A model generated the notes under the pieces. That model was not told the DNA's origin, made no database searches, and saw nothing but the letters and a program-made list of their open reading frames with translations. Of a stretch of DNA of 64,000 nucleotides, positions 11,964 to 23,979 are shown piece after piece. The DNA comes from Tanytarsus gracilentus (lineage: Eukaryota; Arthropoda; Insecta; Diptera; Chironomidae). The position numbers and the translations under genes are program-made. Numbering within the stretch: position 1 is the first letter of the stretch; every line of letters begins with the position of its first letter. The stretch covers positions 5,952,001-6,016,000 of the forward strand of contig JAXRKN010000043.1 in the NCBI GenBank assembly GCA_038502055.1, given 5' to 3'.

Positions 11964-13124
11964 ATGAAATATTTAGTGAAACCTCGTCATATAGCAAAAT
12001 ACTTTTACTCGACATCTGACGATAAGAGATCAAGAAAAAATCGTCAAGATGATCCAGAGCCATGTGATTTGTTAAGTGACCAAGAAATTGAATTTGAGGT
12101 AATTTTTGCAGACTGTTCAAAGTTCATGAATGAAAAATAATTTTTTGTAGGTTGAGGAAGTGAGAATTGCTTTACCCTTTGGTGGTCATTTAGCTGGAAA
12201 ATGGTGGGGTGACAAAAGTATTCGGTAAGCATAACAAATGTCATTGAACTTAACCCAATCGATATCGACCCATTTTATTTTACTTCAAGGCCATTCGTGT
12301 GTCTACATGGTTGGCAAGATAATGCCGGTACATTCGATAGACTAATTCCGTTGCTACCTCGCAACTTTTCTTATCTTGCAATTGATCTTCCCGGTCATGG
12401 ATTGAGTAGTTGGATACCGGATGGAATGGTTTATCATAGAGAAGACTATTTGCTTATCCTTAATTTCTTAATGGACGAATACAAGTGGGAAAAAATTTCT
12501 CTCATGGGTCATTCGATGAGTTCAATTTTATGTTTCGTGTTTGCTGCAGTTTTTCCTGAAAAAGTTGACATGGTAATTGGAATTGATGCACTTAAACCCC
12601 AAGTTCATAGGCCAGAGATGGTGACCGACACGCTTGCAAATCGATTAGAGAATTTTATGATCGCAGACAAGAGGAATCAAGATAAAAGTGAGCCACCATC
12701 TTACAGTCTCGCCGAAATGGTTGAAAAAGTTTACCAAGGAACATTCGAGAGCGTCAATAGGGATTGTGCGCCTTATCTTTTAAAGAGAAATATCAAAAAA
12801 TCCGAAAAATATCCAGGTCGATACTATTTTGCGCGTGACAACCGATTAAAGTATTTAATGGTGTCGGGTATAAATCAGGAAATGGTTATTCTACTAGCAC
12901 AGCGAATCACCATACCTTATATGTTTTTAAAAGCAGCAGACAGTCCATACTATGAAAGGAAAATTTATCACGATGAAGTCGTTGAAATAATGAAGCAAAA
13001 TCCAAATTTTGAATATCACACAATTGACGCTAAACACCACTTACATTTGACCGACCCTGAAAAAATGGCTGGAGTCGTTAGTGAATTTATCGAAAAGCAT
13101 CGAAGACTTAAAAGCAAACTCTAA
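11964..13124 (+). CDS. Alpha/beta serine hydrolase, copy D of four, altered nucleophile elbow
   Basis: Exons 11964-12098, 12151-12224, 12290-13124; 347 aa. I chose ATG 11964 because it is the first ATG in frame and gives a basic N-terminus (KPRHIAKYFYSTS) like the other copies. HGWQDNAGTFDRL and DLPGHG are intact, but the nucleophile elbow reads GHSMS instead of GHSMG. The catalytic Ser remains while the closing Gly of GxSxG is replaced by Ser, which tightens a sterically constrained turn and could reduce or change activity. The His segment reads KHHLHLTDPEK. The reading frame is otherwise intact and splice sites are good, so it is not an obvious pseudogene. Confidence 0.86.
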
Positions 13125-13715
13125 AAATTTTTTTAAAGCACTCAACCCTTGCGGTTATAAAAACTACATCATTCCTTTTATAAACATTTTATTGTAAATA
13201 TTTTTTTTTGTGTAAGCATCGATAGCAAATGGCATAAATAGGAATTTTTATACATGCAACTTTTAAAAATGGCAATTGATAATAAAATTTAAATATTAAT
13301 CACAATTATTGTTTTTATTACTTTTTGGTTCTCGATTTGGAAATGAAAATTGTTGTGCCGCAAAATTTATTTTTTAAAAGCTCCTTAAAAGCTAATGGTT
13401 ACTGTAATTTGGTTTAAAGCCAAGAAAATTAAGCCTTGACCCAGAAAAAAATGATTTTTGGACGAATTTTTCGCATTTCATTGAAAATTTATGGAAGGAC
13501 GCATTTATGAGGGTGATTTGGTGATATGTGACATGAATGTCTGAAATTTTTTTGTACTTTTTATCCTTTATAAAATAAAGATTGTACAAAACACAAATAA
13601 ATTATATTTTTCCATGTCGCACAAATAAACACCCTTAAAATAATAATTGATAAGGAACATAAACTCCATAAAATATTTCAATAAAATGGTAACAATTTTT
13701 TTTATAATTCTCATT
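13125..13715. other. Convergent intergenic gap
   Basis: About 590 bp between the stop codons of hydrolase copy D (plus) and the OSBP-related gene (minus). It should contain both 3' UTRs. AATAAA-type hexamers occur in both orientations in this AT-rich tract; I see no gene. Confidence 0.6.
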
Positions 13716-15130
13716 TTACCACAAATCGGGACATTTGCTCCAATCTCGGTTTTCTTTGCACTTCCAGTAATTTCCTGTGTACTTCCATACTGGTCTGTCG
13801 CTAAACTCTTCACTGCTTTGTTTAAACCACAAAGGTTTTACATCATCACCTTGCTTTCTTCGTTCTCGCTGAATTTCTTCTAATCGAATTTTTTCTAAAT
13901 TGCTTTCATCCCACAATCCATCTTCCATGAGTCTTAAATCTGGTCTTTGGCGTGAGTCGGTGCTTGCGACACCTTCTTCTGGTTCATTGAGCGAGCATGC
14001 GAAAGTTGTAAAATGATAATAGAGATGCGAGTCTGATGGTGGAGGTCGTTTTCTCCAAAGTTCTTTTGCTTCTGTGGTTTCAAACTTATTTTTGCCACCA
14101 CCGGATAAAACTTGAGCGACAGTAATGTGTTCATTCCATTTGCCATTTAAAATTAGTCGAACATTATTGGAAGGATCGATGACTTCACCTTTGACAATTC
14201 TTGGCTGCTCTTTTTGCATAAATCCTTGAGGAATATAATTTAGTGTGGCTTTCCAGCCTTTTGCCTTCTTCTTGCCAACAATATTAACTTCGCCATGAAA
14301 ATCGACATACATCTTGCCAAAAAAGATGTTATAAACACTTATAAATGGTCGATTAAAGATGTATGTCCTTCCACTTGATTCGAAATCAAGACGTGAAAAT
14401 GCGATTGGAATGGCAGCGATATGTTTGCCTCTAAATTTCGTCTCTAACAGCAATTGCTGACTTAATTTCCATCCATTTTTTGACTCGGTGTGCTGTGCGA
14501 GAATTGGTGGATGATGACTAACTTGCTCTGAGATGAGCTTCCATCCTTTGTCACTCATTCTATCGCACTCATATGTTTCGCCCAAAAGGGGATTAAAATG
14601 CTTAGCTATGCGTTCACTAACTGTCGAATATGTTGACATTGTGAACGCTGTAATTAGGGCTAATTGTTCGGCAAAATCATCCGTCTTTGCTGCTCGATCG
14701 AGTAATGTTGAGTACTCGAAATCTTCAGCGGCTCTAAAAATAGTTTGAAGGTCAATGTGCGATCATATTTTTATGAGAGTGAACGTATGAATTTAAGTAA
14801 ATTATTTTCATGGTGTTTCGTGGTGATTTTTAAAAGTTTTTCAAATTTAATTTAAAGTTTTTCACAAAGTATAAAGAGATCACATTAATTTTATTATTAC
14901 CTTTGAAGCACCGATAACGGTTCGCTAAAATTTACAGGCAAGGGGATTTTCGTCAAATCTTTACCAATACAATTCTTCAAAATGTTCCACAGACTCAAGT
15001 GGTAGTTTGGTTTATTGGGAATTTTTGTACGACGCGCAACAATGTTACCATTGAAGTGATCAGATGATGATGGCGAGCTTTTGTCATTACTTCTTTTTTT
15101 GTTACCGTAATCCATTCCAGCTGTCGTCAT
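13716..15130 (-). CDS. Oxysterol-binding-protein-related protein, short ORD-only form
   Basis: Minus strand, exons 15130-14901 and 14733-13716; 415 aa. The intron splits an AGA codon. The protein is an OSBP-related domain with only a short Ser-rich leader. SLWNILKNCIGKDLTKIPLP opens the lid region, NPLLGETYEC follows near residue 120, and the family signature EQVSHHPP lies near residue 143. It ends in a typical SLNEPEEG / RQRPDLRLMEDG / CPDLW tail. ORPs move sterols or PI4P between membranes at contact sites; the HH of the signature binds the phosphoinositide head group. There is no PH domain and no FFAT motif that I can see, as in short ORPs (ORP2-like). An upstream non-coding or alternative exon could add N-terminal sequence. 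The lid sequence resembles the ORP1/ORP2 group more than OSBP itself, but I hold that loosely. Confidence 0.85.
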
Positions 15131-17861
15131 TTCTTATCAACTTTTAGATTTTCTTTTGTCACATATGAAAAAATTGCTTAAATGTACACACTTGCAGTCG
15201 CGATGAGTGTAGAAAAAGAAATGTATGTACTTAAAGTTTAAAGGCACCTAGAGACACAAAGAGAGAAAAAAAATTATAAGCAATTAATAAAATAACTGAA
15301 GTTTAAGTTTGATCAATATGAAGAGAGAGGAACAACGTGTTGGTCAGATTCAAAATTTATCAACGACCTTAATGTTTCACATGTCGTGTAAAAAATATGC
15401 TTTCATGTGATTTGACAGTGAACAAAAGTCTTCTAAAGTTAAACGCATAAACGTTACAAACGTCTCATGACTTTCAAAATTTAACAACCTATGGAAAATA
15501 ATTTTGGACTTTAGTTCTTTTATCTTATTAAAAATTATTAGTTTTCTTATCTTGACCTAAGTTTACTTCCATCCTTGGTTTTGTTTAATCTATTTCTCTT
15601 TTTTAATCTATGGATTAAAAACATTTATCTTTTAATTTTTTTAAATCCATGGATTAAAATTCTAATCAGTATAATTCCACATCTGTTAATTAATTTTAAA
15701 TAAAATAATTTTATAATACCTAATTAAACCAAGGTTTGAACATTTTAAGGTCAAGAACTTAATTAAATTTATTATTGAAAAGCTCATGATTTGGTTTTAC
15801 ATGTTAAAAATTGGTCATCATGAGAAGGTAAATATTTACGTTTGCCTAAGTGAGTCATTTCTATTTCTGAGAAATCATTAAAAAATTATTATTTAACGAA
15901 TGACAAAAAAGTTTATAATTAAAAGAACATGTAATCATTTATTGATATTGATTGCTTAATAATCTGATAAAAATTTAATTTTTTCAAATGGAAATTTTTT
16001 TTGGGTTAAATTATTTATAAAAAAACCCTTTTAAAAAATTCTCGTCATCCATTAATTTTTCACCCCTATAATATCCTTTTCACTGTCATCATAGTCCTTC
16101 TCCTTACATTTAAATGTAGGTCATCGATCGTGTCAAAGTACAAAATAAATGTCACAAAGTACAACCGCAATATAATAAAAAAATCACACTCATTCCATGT
16201 AATTCGTAAATGATTTATATTTGCTAGTCGTTCTCACTTAAATTGCATCACGAAAAAAAATGAATAAAGAATTTATTTTGCCCTGACAGTGACGGAAAAA
16301 CGATAATGAACTCTTTTATTGCATACATGTGTCAATATCATCAGGCCTCAAATTATTTCTTCTTTTTATCATTTCTTTTGATTTTACTATCACTTGCACG
16401 ATTTTCATCCATGAAAGGCTTTACGAAACGGATTAAATTCTAATTCTTTTTTGGATGCCAGTGAATGGAAAGCGATAAAAGCGAATTTTCCCTTGATAAA
16501 ATTTCAGCACCACCTGTTTGTAGATTTTTTTACTCACTTTTTCTTCACTAGGAAAATTTAGCACAGCAAATTTTTTTGAGTCAAGTTCAATGACAAATTC
16601 TTATGCCTTTAAACATTTGCATAAGAACGCAAATTAAATTGATTTAACATTGATTTTATTCCTTGCGCGCGACCACTTGAGAAGACTGAAAACGACTGAA
16701 TGTATGCACTACACATATCACCTCTGTACACTCTTATCAGACTGTAACCAAACACTTTTTTCAATAAGCGAGAGTGAGATGACAATACATAAACTCAGTC
16801 CAATTGGATTTATGTGGTAGCATTATCGAAAAATTTTAAAATTTGAGGTTAAGAGAAAAAGATGGCGGAATGACATAAAATTTTTAAAAAAGTTGTTATT
16901 GAGACAGAAAATATTTTTAGAAAAATTTAAAAAGTATTTTTTTTATTTAATTCTACTCAATTTTAAAATTTTGAAAATAAAACGGTCACAAACATTCAAC
17001 AATTTTTATCCACCTGACAACTCAAAAAGCTTTTAAACCAATTTTTCAATTCCACTCAAACTTAAAATTCTCTCTCAAAAAAACTTTTCATGATTCTCTC
17101 TCATTTTCTTTATAACTGAAATGTACACATTAAACATCAAACCAGTCCATTCTTTCCTTCCAACGAAAACACGCGTATACATATCGCAGTACCTCTAAAT
17201 AAAGAGAAAAAAAATAAAAATTATCCAACAATTTTTTTATCAGTAAAGCCGAGTGAAGTAAAAAAGGAATTGATGTGAATTTAAAAACTTTTTGTTGTAT
17301 CGAAAAAGTAAAATTGTTTCTCAATACATATCACAATAAAATATTACGTGTTTTTTCGACAAAGAACTTTCATTATCAGAAGAAAAAAGTTTTCTCTTGT
17401 CGCTATCGATTTTTCCTCTCATGTAATTTTTTTTTCGGTTTCCTAGCACATTTTTGTGTTCCCGTTGCTTTGTTATGTTCTGAGATACACAAAAAGGCGA
17501 TTAGTTACTAGTTTTCAAAAAAATAATAATATCATCGAGAACAAGTTGAGTTTGTTTTCTGACGAATGACTTATGAGAGCGGTTTTATGGGGCTCAGATT
17601 AGATATCAAAAAGTTTCTATGGAAAAATAAAAATTTTCGTCAGTCAACTTGGCATTGAAAAAAATTATAGCTCGCGCAAAAAAAAGGAAGTGCATGCGAG
17701 GAATTAGAATGAGAATCAGAGTGGATTTAAAACTGTAAAATCAACATTTTTTACAACACACATTCTGGGCACATACATTAGCAGCAGTAGGAAATATACA
17801 ATCAAAAGAGAATTTTATAAAAAGTGAAGAAAGAGAAGGTAAAAGAATATAAAAAATAAAG

Positions 17862-17952
17862 TGAGACTCTCATCATCATCATCGTATCGAACTGGACGTG
17901 GCAGCGAAAGAATATCGGCGAACAACGACAACCACATACAAGCATGAAACAG
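17862..17952 (+). other. Possible 5' exon ending at a strong splice donor
   Basis: A locally GC-richer stretch with CATCATCATCATCG ends ATGAAACAG followed by GTAAGAT, a near-consensus splice donor at 17953. It could be the last bases of a first exon belonging to a downstream plus-strand gene. The left boundary given is arbitrary. There is no transcript evidence, and the only coding content would be three codons. Confidence 0.25.
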
Positions 17953-20900
17953 GTAAGATTTCTTGTTGTTATACATTTCTCTATGCGGCGGTGATGGATC
18001 GAAGATTTATCTGCAATTTAAAACAAAATTTTATTTAATGATATGTGAAACAATCACTGTTATTATAGTGACACATATCAGTCAGTTATCAATACATGTT
18101 GTTATTTATGAGACGTTGTATTGTGATTCGTGATGATCTAATTTAGAAAATGAGAGAAGGGAAAATTGAAAGAGAAAATGTTGACCACTAATTTTTTTAC
18201 TGTCGCGTGGTCTTCTCATTATGAAATGTGCCGGTGAAACGATTTTAATTTATTTGATAAATTTTTTTTTTAAATTTAAAAGTTTGAATTTTTGAAAATC
18301 GATTTTTTGAATTTCAATATTAATTTTTTATAGGATAAAATTTGGATTTAATTTAAATAATTAACATTGTTAATTTTTTTTATTCAATTCATTTTATTCA
18401 ATTCGAAAAAAATAAAATACTTTACTGTCGCAAGAATTTTATTTTTTATCCACGTACATAATATTATTACAAATTCTCAGTGAATCAACAATTTTGCCTG
18501 CAGATGTTTTTAAAAAGTTTAATTTTGTTATTGTACTGTGTAATTATCTGCTGATGTACAGTAAGATCCACATGATGCACATTACTTCATATATAGGTAT
18601 TGTGGTCAAGATGAAAGTTTTCATTTCGAGCCATCATTATAATTATGATTAAATAAACATCACACATGTATAAAAAATCTGTTTTTCCATTCGAAAAAAC
18701 TTAATAATTGGTTGATACACATCGAAAATATTACCTTCATTAACATACCGTCCAATTGACAACATTTTACATCGTTTAAATTTCTCTTCATTCGTCAAGC
18801 GAGAACTGAGAGATGAGTTTTTTGGAGCAGCATGCAAATATTTTGCCGGAGGGTAAAAAAGGACGATTTGAGAGAGGTCGAATGTTTTTTCATTGAAAAG
18901 ATCGTTACGAAAATGAAGTTTATAAATAAATATTCAAAAAAAATATTTTTTTGGGTCGTTCTATTTTTTTTGGAATATCGGAAAAATTAAATTGAAAGTT
19001 TTGGTTTTTAAATTTATTTAATTATTTTTTGCAAGTTTATTCACCCTTAAATACTCATCTCGTATTACGACTTTTATACTCCTCCATCTCATTAAACATT
19101 AAACCGCACACGCACGCATCATAAAAAAAGGCCTTTAATTATGGCAAAAGAAAATATTTTCGCACAGTTTTCACATAAAGAATCTGCACAAAAATTACAT
19201 ACGTATAAAATGTAAACAGAATTGATGGATGGATGAGTGAACACACCGACAAGATATAAATCTAATTAATTTCTCCGCTCGGAAATTTTTCCCGTTTTCA
19301 TTCGTACACAACATAAAATAATTTCCGAAGAATTTTCCGCTGGGCAAAATGACTCACTTTTCCATCGCAATTCTTCCTCATGGGGTTAAAAATCATTTCA
19401 TTATTATACGGCAATCCCTATTTCGTCTCTTTGAATGATCTCTTGACATTTTCGCATATAACACGACGAGCGGGGCTTGTGAGAGAAAGATGAAGATGAA
19501 AAGGTATGATGAAATGAAGTTGAATAGTTATGCGGTTTTCGCCTACATGCACGCTAATTTAATTGAACGAAAATTCCACGTTTTAGGATCGCTCTTGAGT
19601 ACTTTTATTTACAAGCTCAAGTAAAATGCAAGCCTCTATATTCAAATGAGGCTTGTATCAGTGATCACAAAATACAGCCTGAAATACAGCTCCAGCGAGA
19701 GAAACACATCACAAAAGGTTTTTTCTGCCTTGCAATTTTTTTATTTTTTCTCGAGCGCGTTTAAACTTTTTTAATTTTTACTCCAAAATTTTAACAAAAA
19801 ATAAAATCTCAAAAATCGCGCTCAAACTTTATTCTTTGATCGAAGATTCTACTTTCAAACATGTTTAACAAACCAATTCAAATCGTAATGAAATTTAAGC
19901 GATACACATTAACAGTAAAACACGATGTGCCATGAACAAGCAGAAATAAAAAAATTACCGATAAAGTGTGACAATGCAAAAAAGAGAGCAAAAGAAAAGA
20001 TGGAGAAAAATCGATCAAAGAAGAGAATTTGCAACTTTTATGTCGGTCTGCGAACAAGATAAAGTCTTTTTTTGCAACAGCGAGAGTTCATGCAGTTGAA
20101 AAAACCTGTTTGGAATTTTTTTCGTGCCGTTTTATTCCGGAAAGAGTTAAAATGTTTTAAATTTTGCTCTTGCGATGGGCGGTAATTGATTAAAGGTCAA
20201 GGAGGTGCTCAGTGATGATTTTATGAATAAAATTTAATATTCCTTGAATTTTTATTATATTTTTTTGAAATATAAAAATTTTAACGTAATTTTTTAATTC
20301 AAATATTAATAGATTAAAATGCTTTCTCGTCAGTCTTTAACACAAATTTCATTTTATTTTTCTGAATCATCCCAAAAAAATATTTTCTCGCCTAATTATT
20401 AAAAAATTTCAATTAAATTTACACAATTTTAATTCCCGTTGCTTTTTTGGTGAGCAAACTCATATACACAACTTATTTATCTATAGCTATTCTCTTATAC
20501 TCGCTTAAAACTACAATACAAAACCCACATCACCGCATATATGAGATAGACACGCTATATCCGAGCTTAGAGTGAACAAGAAGAAGATCGTGCTGATGAT
20601 TAAAAGTTGTAAATGAACATTTTACAAGGTTTTCATCGCACACATATGAGAGAATGAGCATTGGAAAAGAGTTAATCGAAATTTTCGCTGGAAGATCGCT
20701 GAACTCAGTCGAGTGCGCACAAAATAGATTTTATAGGAAAATTATTTGTCGCATAGCATTTCATCCGCCCATAACACAGACGAAAGGCGCGACAGAATTG
20801 TTAAGCCATGTGCAATTAATTAGCGACTCGAAGTCCAACGCGCGTCTCTTTATTTTCGCCTCACGACAATCGCTGCATATTCACGTTTATTTCGAGAAGA

Positions 20901-21935
20901 GAGGAAAAACCAGTTCACATTGACATTGAAGGAATTTTAGTAAGCAAAAACCTGCCAATGAAGATTTTTTTTGAGGACGTTCACATATTTTTATTTCGCA
21001 TGCGAGAAGTGAATTCAATAAGGATTACCGGTATTTGCAGATGTGATCTAATAATAAGGCACTCTCTCATGACTATCTCGAACGTTAATTTATGTTATGT
21101 AAATTTTTATTCATACTGCTTGAATTTTCGCTGATATTTTATTGGTGTGGTCGAGAACTCGTTTTTGAAGATTTTTAATGAGTTTAAATAGCGATTTTAA
21201 TGTCAAACACTTCTTTTCATATTTTTAAAGTTAATAATTTTAACGCAATTTAAACATAATTTTTTCTATTTTTTAAATTGTAACTCTCTGAACTATGATA
21301 GATTTAAATTAATTTTAAAGCGCTTTACTGAATAATTTAATCACTCAAGACTTAAATGTAATGATTGCATCTTACCAGACATTCCCACTGAGACCAATTA
21401 ATAAAAAAGTTTCTTATTCCAACCCACTTTCGATTTCACAATCTCCAAAAAAAAAATTATCATACAAAACTCCGCAAACTGAAAATCTCCCATTAAAATT
21501 TACACAATTCGAAAAAAAAATTTAAGCTGAGGAATATTTTTAACAATTTTGTGGCTTTTAAAACAATTCTCAATACATGTCAGCTTGTGTTTTACTCAAA
21601 TTACTTCACAGTAAAATTATCCTCCGACTCATGTGTACAAGTTTCATTATCGCACATTCGAAGTAACAACGCTCACAGTTGGTTGTCGAGTGAATGACGT
21701 AAAAATTTTCAGAAGGTGAAAACTTTTAATAATTTGTACAAAATATTTCCTCTTGTATTCGATTTTATTCGACACGGTGGGTGACATGAAAAAAATTTCC
21801 TTTCGTTTTTTTTGTGGGAAAAAATTGATGAATGTTGAAAAAGTTACACGTATTTTAATACTTTCGTTATCAAGGTGGCACTGATAAGGTTTCGTATAGA
21901 TGAGTTGGCGGTGAAATAATTGAATTTTCTCCCCG

Positions 21936-22052
21936 CCCCGTGAGGAATGAGTCATTTAATTTAATTGCAACAATTCAATTGGTGAGAAGAAATCTTTAAA
22001 AAATTTTGATTTTCGTTTCATTTTCAATTTATCAAAAAAATTCCTCACGGGG
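21936..22052. repeat. 13-bp GC-rich inverted repeat, about 90-bp spacer
   Basis: CCCCGTGAGGAAT at 21936-21948 is matched by its exact reverse complement ATTCCTCACGGGG at 22040-22052. GC-rich words of this length are rare in the surrounding AT-rich DNA. It could be the ends of a small foldback element of about 117 bp or coincidence; I see no target-site duplication. Confidence 0.5.
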
Positions 22053-23934
22053 TTCGATTTGTCAATGATAAGTTTAATTCAATTAACGATGAATCACTAT
22101 CATTTGAAGTGCTGATAAAATTGAATATTTATCACAATCACGTGTCAGTACTTAATGCTAATTCTATTGGACAATTTGTGTCTCGCACGAGCACATGTCA
22201 CTGACGTAATTTTCTCTTTTTATTCGGTAGCTGTTCCAGATTTTTTAAATACAAAAAGTGAAAATGCGTTTAAAGAACAGTCAAAAAAAATAACCTCACG
22301 ATCTTACATCATCGCGTCACCTGTCCAAAAATTGCACACTATCCATTGTGTCTGGTAAACTGAATCTAATTATCTTTACAAACGAGATGTTTTGTCAATG
22401 GACAGAAAAAAAAAGTGGAAAGAACATTAATTACCGCATTGACAAAAAAGAGCATAACTGTTTAATGACAACCGGTGTGACGATGAACAATAAGTGAAAC
22501 AGTTTAAGTGGCAATTTTCGGTGTTTGTAAAACAATTTTAGAGAGCATAAAAGTGAGGTGATTTGCAGTTGTTGAATTTTAATCTGTGTTAAAAAATTAA
22601 AATTTTTATCTTTTAAAAATTAATCTCGATTTTAAATCTTTCCTCGAACCTTCGACCTCGAGTGTCAAACTCCATTGTCTCATAATGCGCTAATAACCGT
22701 CTTAATTATAAAAACCCCGATAGTTATCGGCAAATCACATTTTTGTCAAAAAAATTAAATTGCGAAAAAAAATAAACACTCAATGAAAATCCAAAATTCG
22801 TCCAATGTTAAGCATTTTACGACATATTTCGAGTGTCAAGAGAGTCAACAAAAAAAAATAGCAAAAGCACTCAAAAACAAAAGTAAACCGCTGTGTTGTT
22901 AAATATCGCACCGACTCGAAAATTGACCAATGATGGTGTGAAATTTTAGAATGTTCGCAATAATCATTCTCAGGTGCTTTCTCGAGCTCATCGGGATTTC
23001 AATTGAAATTTAAATATACCGGAAAAATACTGTGAATTGAGAGATTTACCATAAATGTGCGTGGGCGATAGTAACAGTAAATTTTTAAATTTCGACATTT
23101 GAGGATACATTTATTTTTTTAAATTCAAAAAATAATTTTTACTGTTAATTTTATTCTTTAGTGTTGAACTTGCCAAACAACCTCAACGTGATTTACTCGC
23201 GTAAACTTTATAGCTGAAAATGTCAAGAGGCATCATTGTCATGAGATGAGTGTGCGCCTTCTGCAAGCACGTGACCTCGACCAGAATTATAAGTATCTTC
23301 TTTATGTCACTGTTTGTTGTACAAAAGTCGGCGGTGTTTACGTAGAACGATGGGAAAACTTTTTGGTATCTACGTCCAAGGTCGTAAAGTGATTTTTTAA
23401 TGTGCACTAAATAAATCTTCGTGCTTTGTATTAAAAATTTAAAAATTATTCAAAAGACTTCGTGACGTAAATTGCGAAGAAAAAATTCTTTATTGCCTCA
23501 ACTGATAAAGTCAAATTCGTGATTTTTTTTGCATACATCGAGATCGATATCCGTCACGAAATATTCATTAAAAAAATTCCTCTCGCTGATTTCTCACTTC
23601 AAACTTTTTTATTGTTGTCGCAAATTGTGTTTTGTGGGAAGAAGGAAAATTGGATTTATGCTTTAATGTGAAGCATTGCGATTAAAAATTCAAAAGATTG
23701 AGGGGTGGAGCGTAGGAGAGAGAAAACGTTAAATTTTAATGGGGGTTAAGTGGAAAAATTTAGAGTGCAATTTTGTGTAAGAGAAATGCTTTTAAAAAAT
23801 ATTTTATTAATATTTTCAAATAACTTTCATTCTTTACATTTTAACCCTTTCGCAATCCCCTCAATCACACTAATAATTTCTTCCTTGTCTCACTTGATTT
23901 ATTGATGACTTCTTTGTCTGTTTGTGGCACACAG

Positions 23935-23979
23935 CACAACATACACAATCGTCGTCATCGGATGAAACGGAAGAGATTG
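23935..23979 (+). other. Possible 45-nt micro-exon
   Basis: TGGCACACAG precedes 23935 (acceptor) and GTAAATT follows 23979 (donor). The 45 nt are open in phase 0 after the MKQ end at 17952, reading HNIHNRRHRMKRKRL. The composition is unlike the surrounding sequence. Joining to either later acceptor I can see (25063 or 27856) meets a stop within a few codons, so at best it would be part of a short upstream reading frame. Confidence 0.15.

Noticed and set aside
21647..21955. 102-codon minus-strand frame
   Set aside because: Low-complexity K/F/I content, no homology recognised; overlaps the inverted repeat at its 5' end but shows no gene structure.
22040..22060. GGTTCGATTT resembling a tRNA B box
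   Set aside because: No A box, no cloverleaf arms and no terminator at the right distance; it is part of the inverted repeat.
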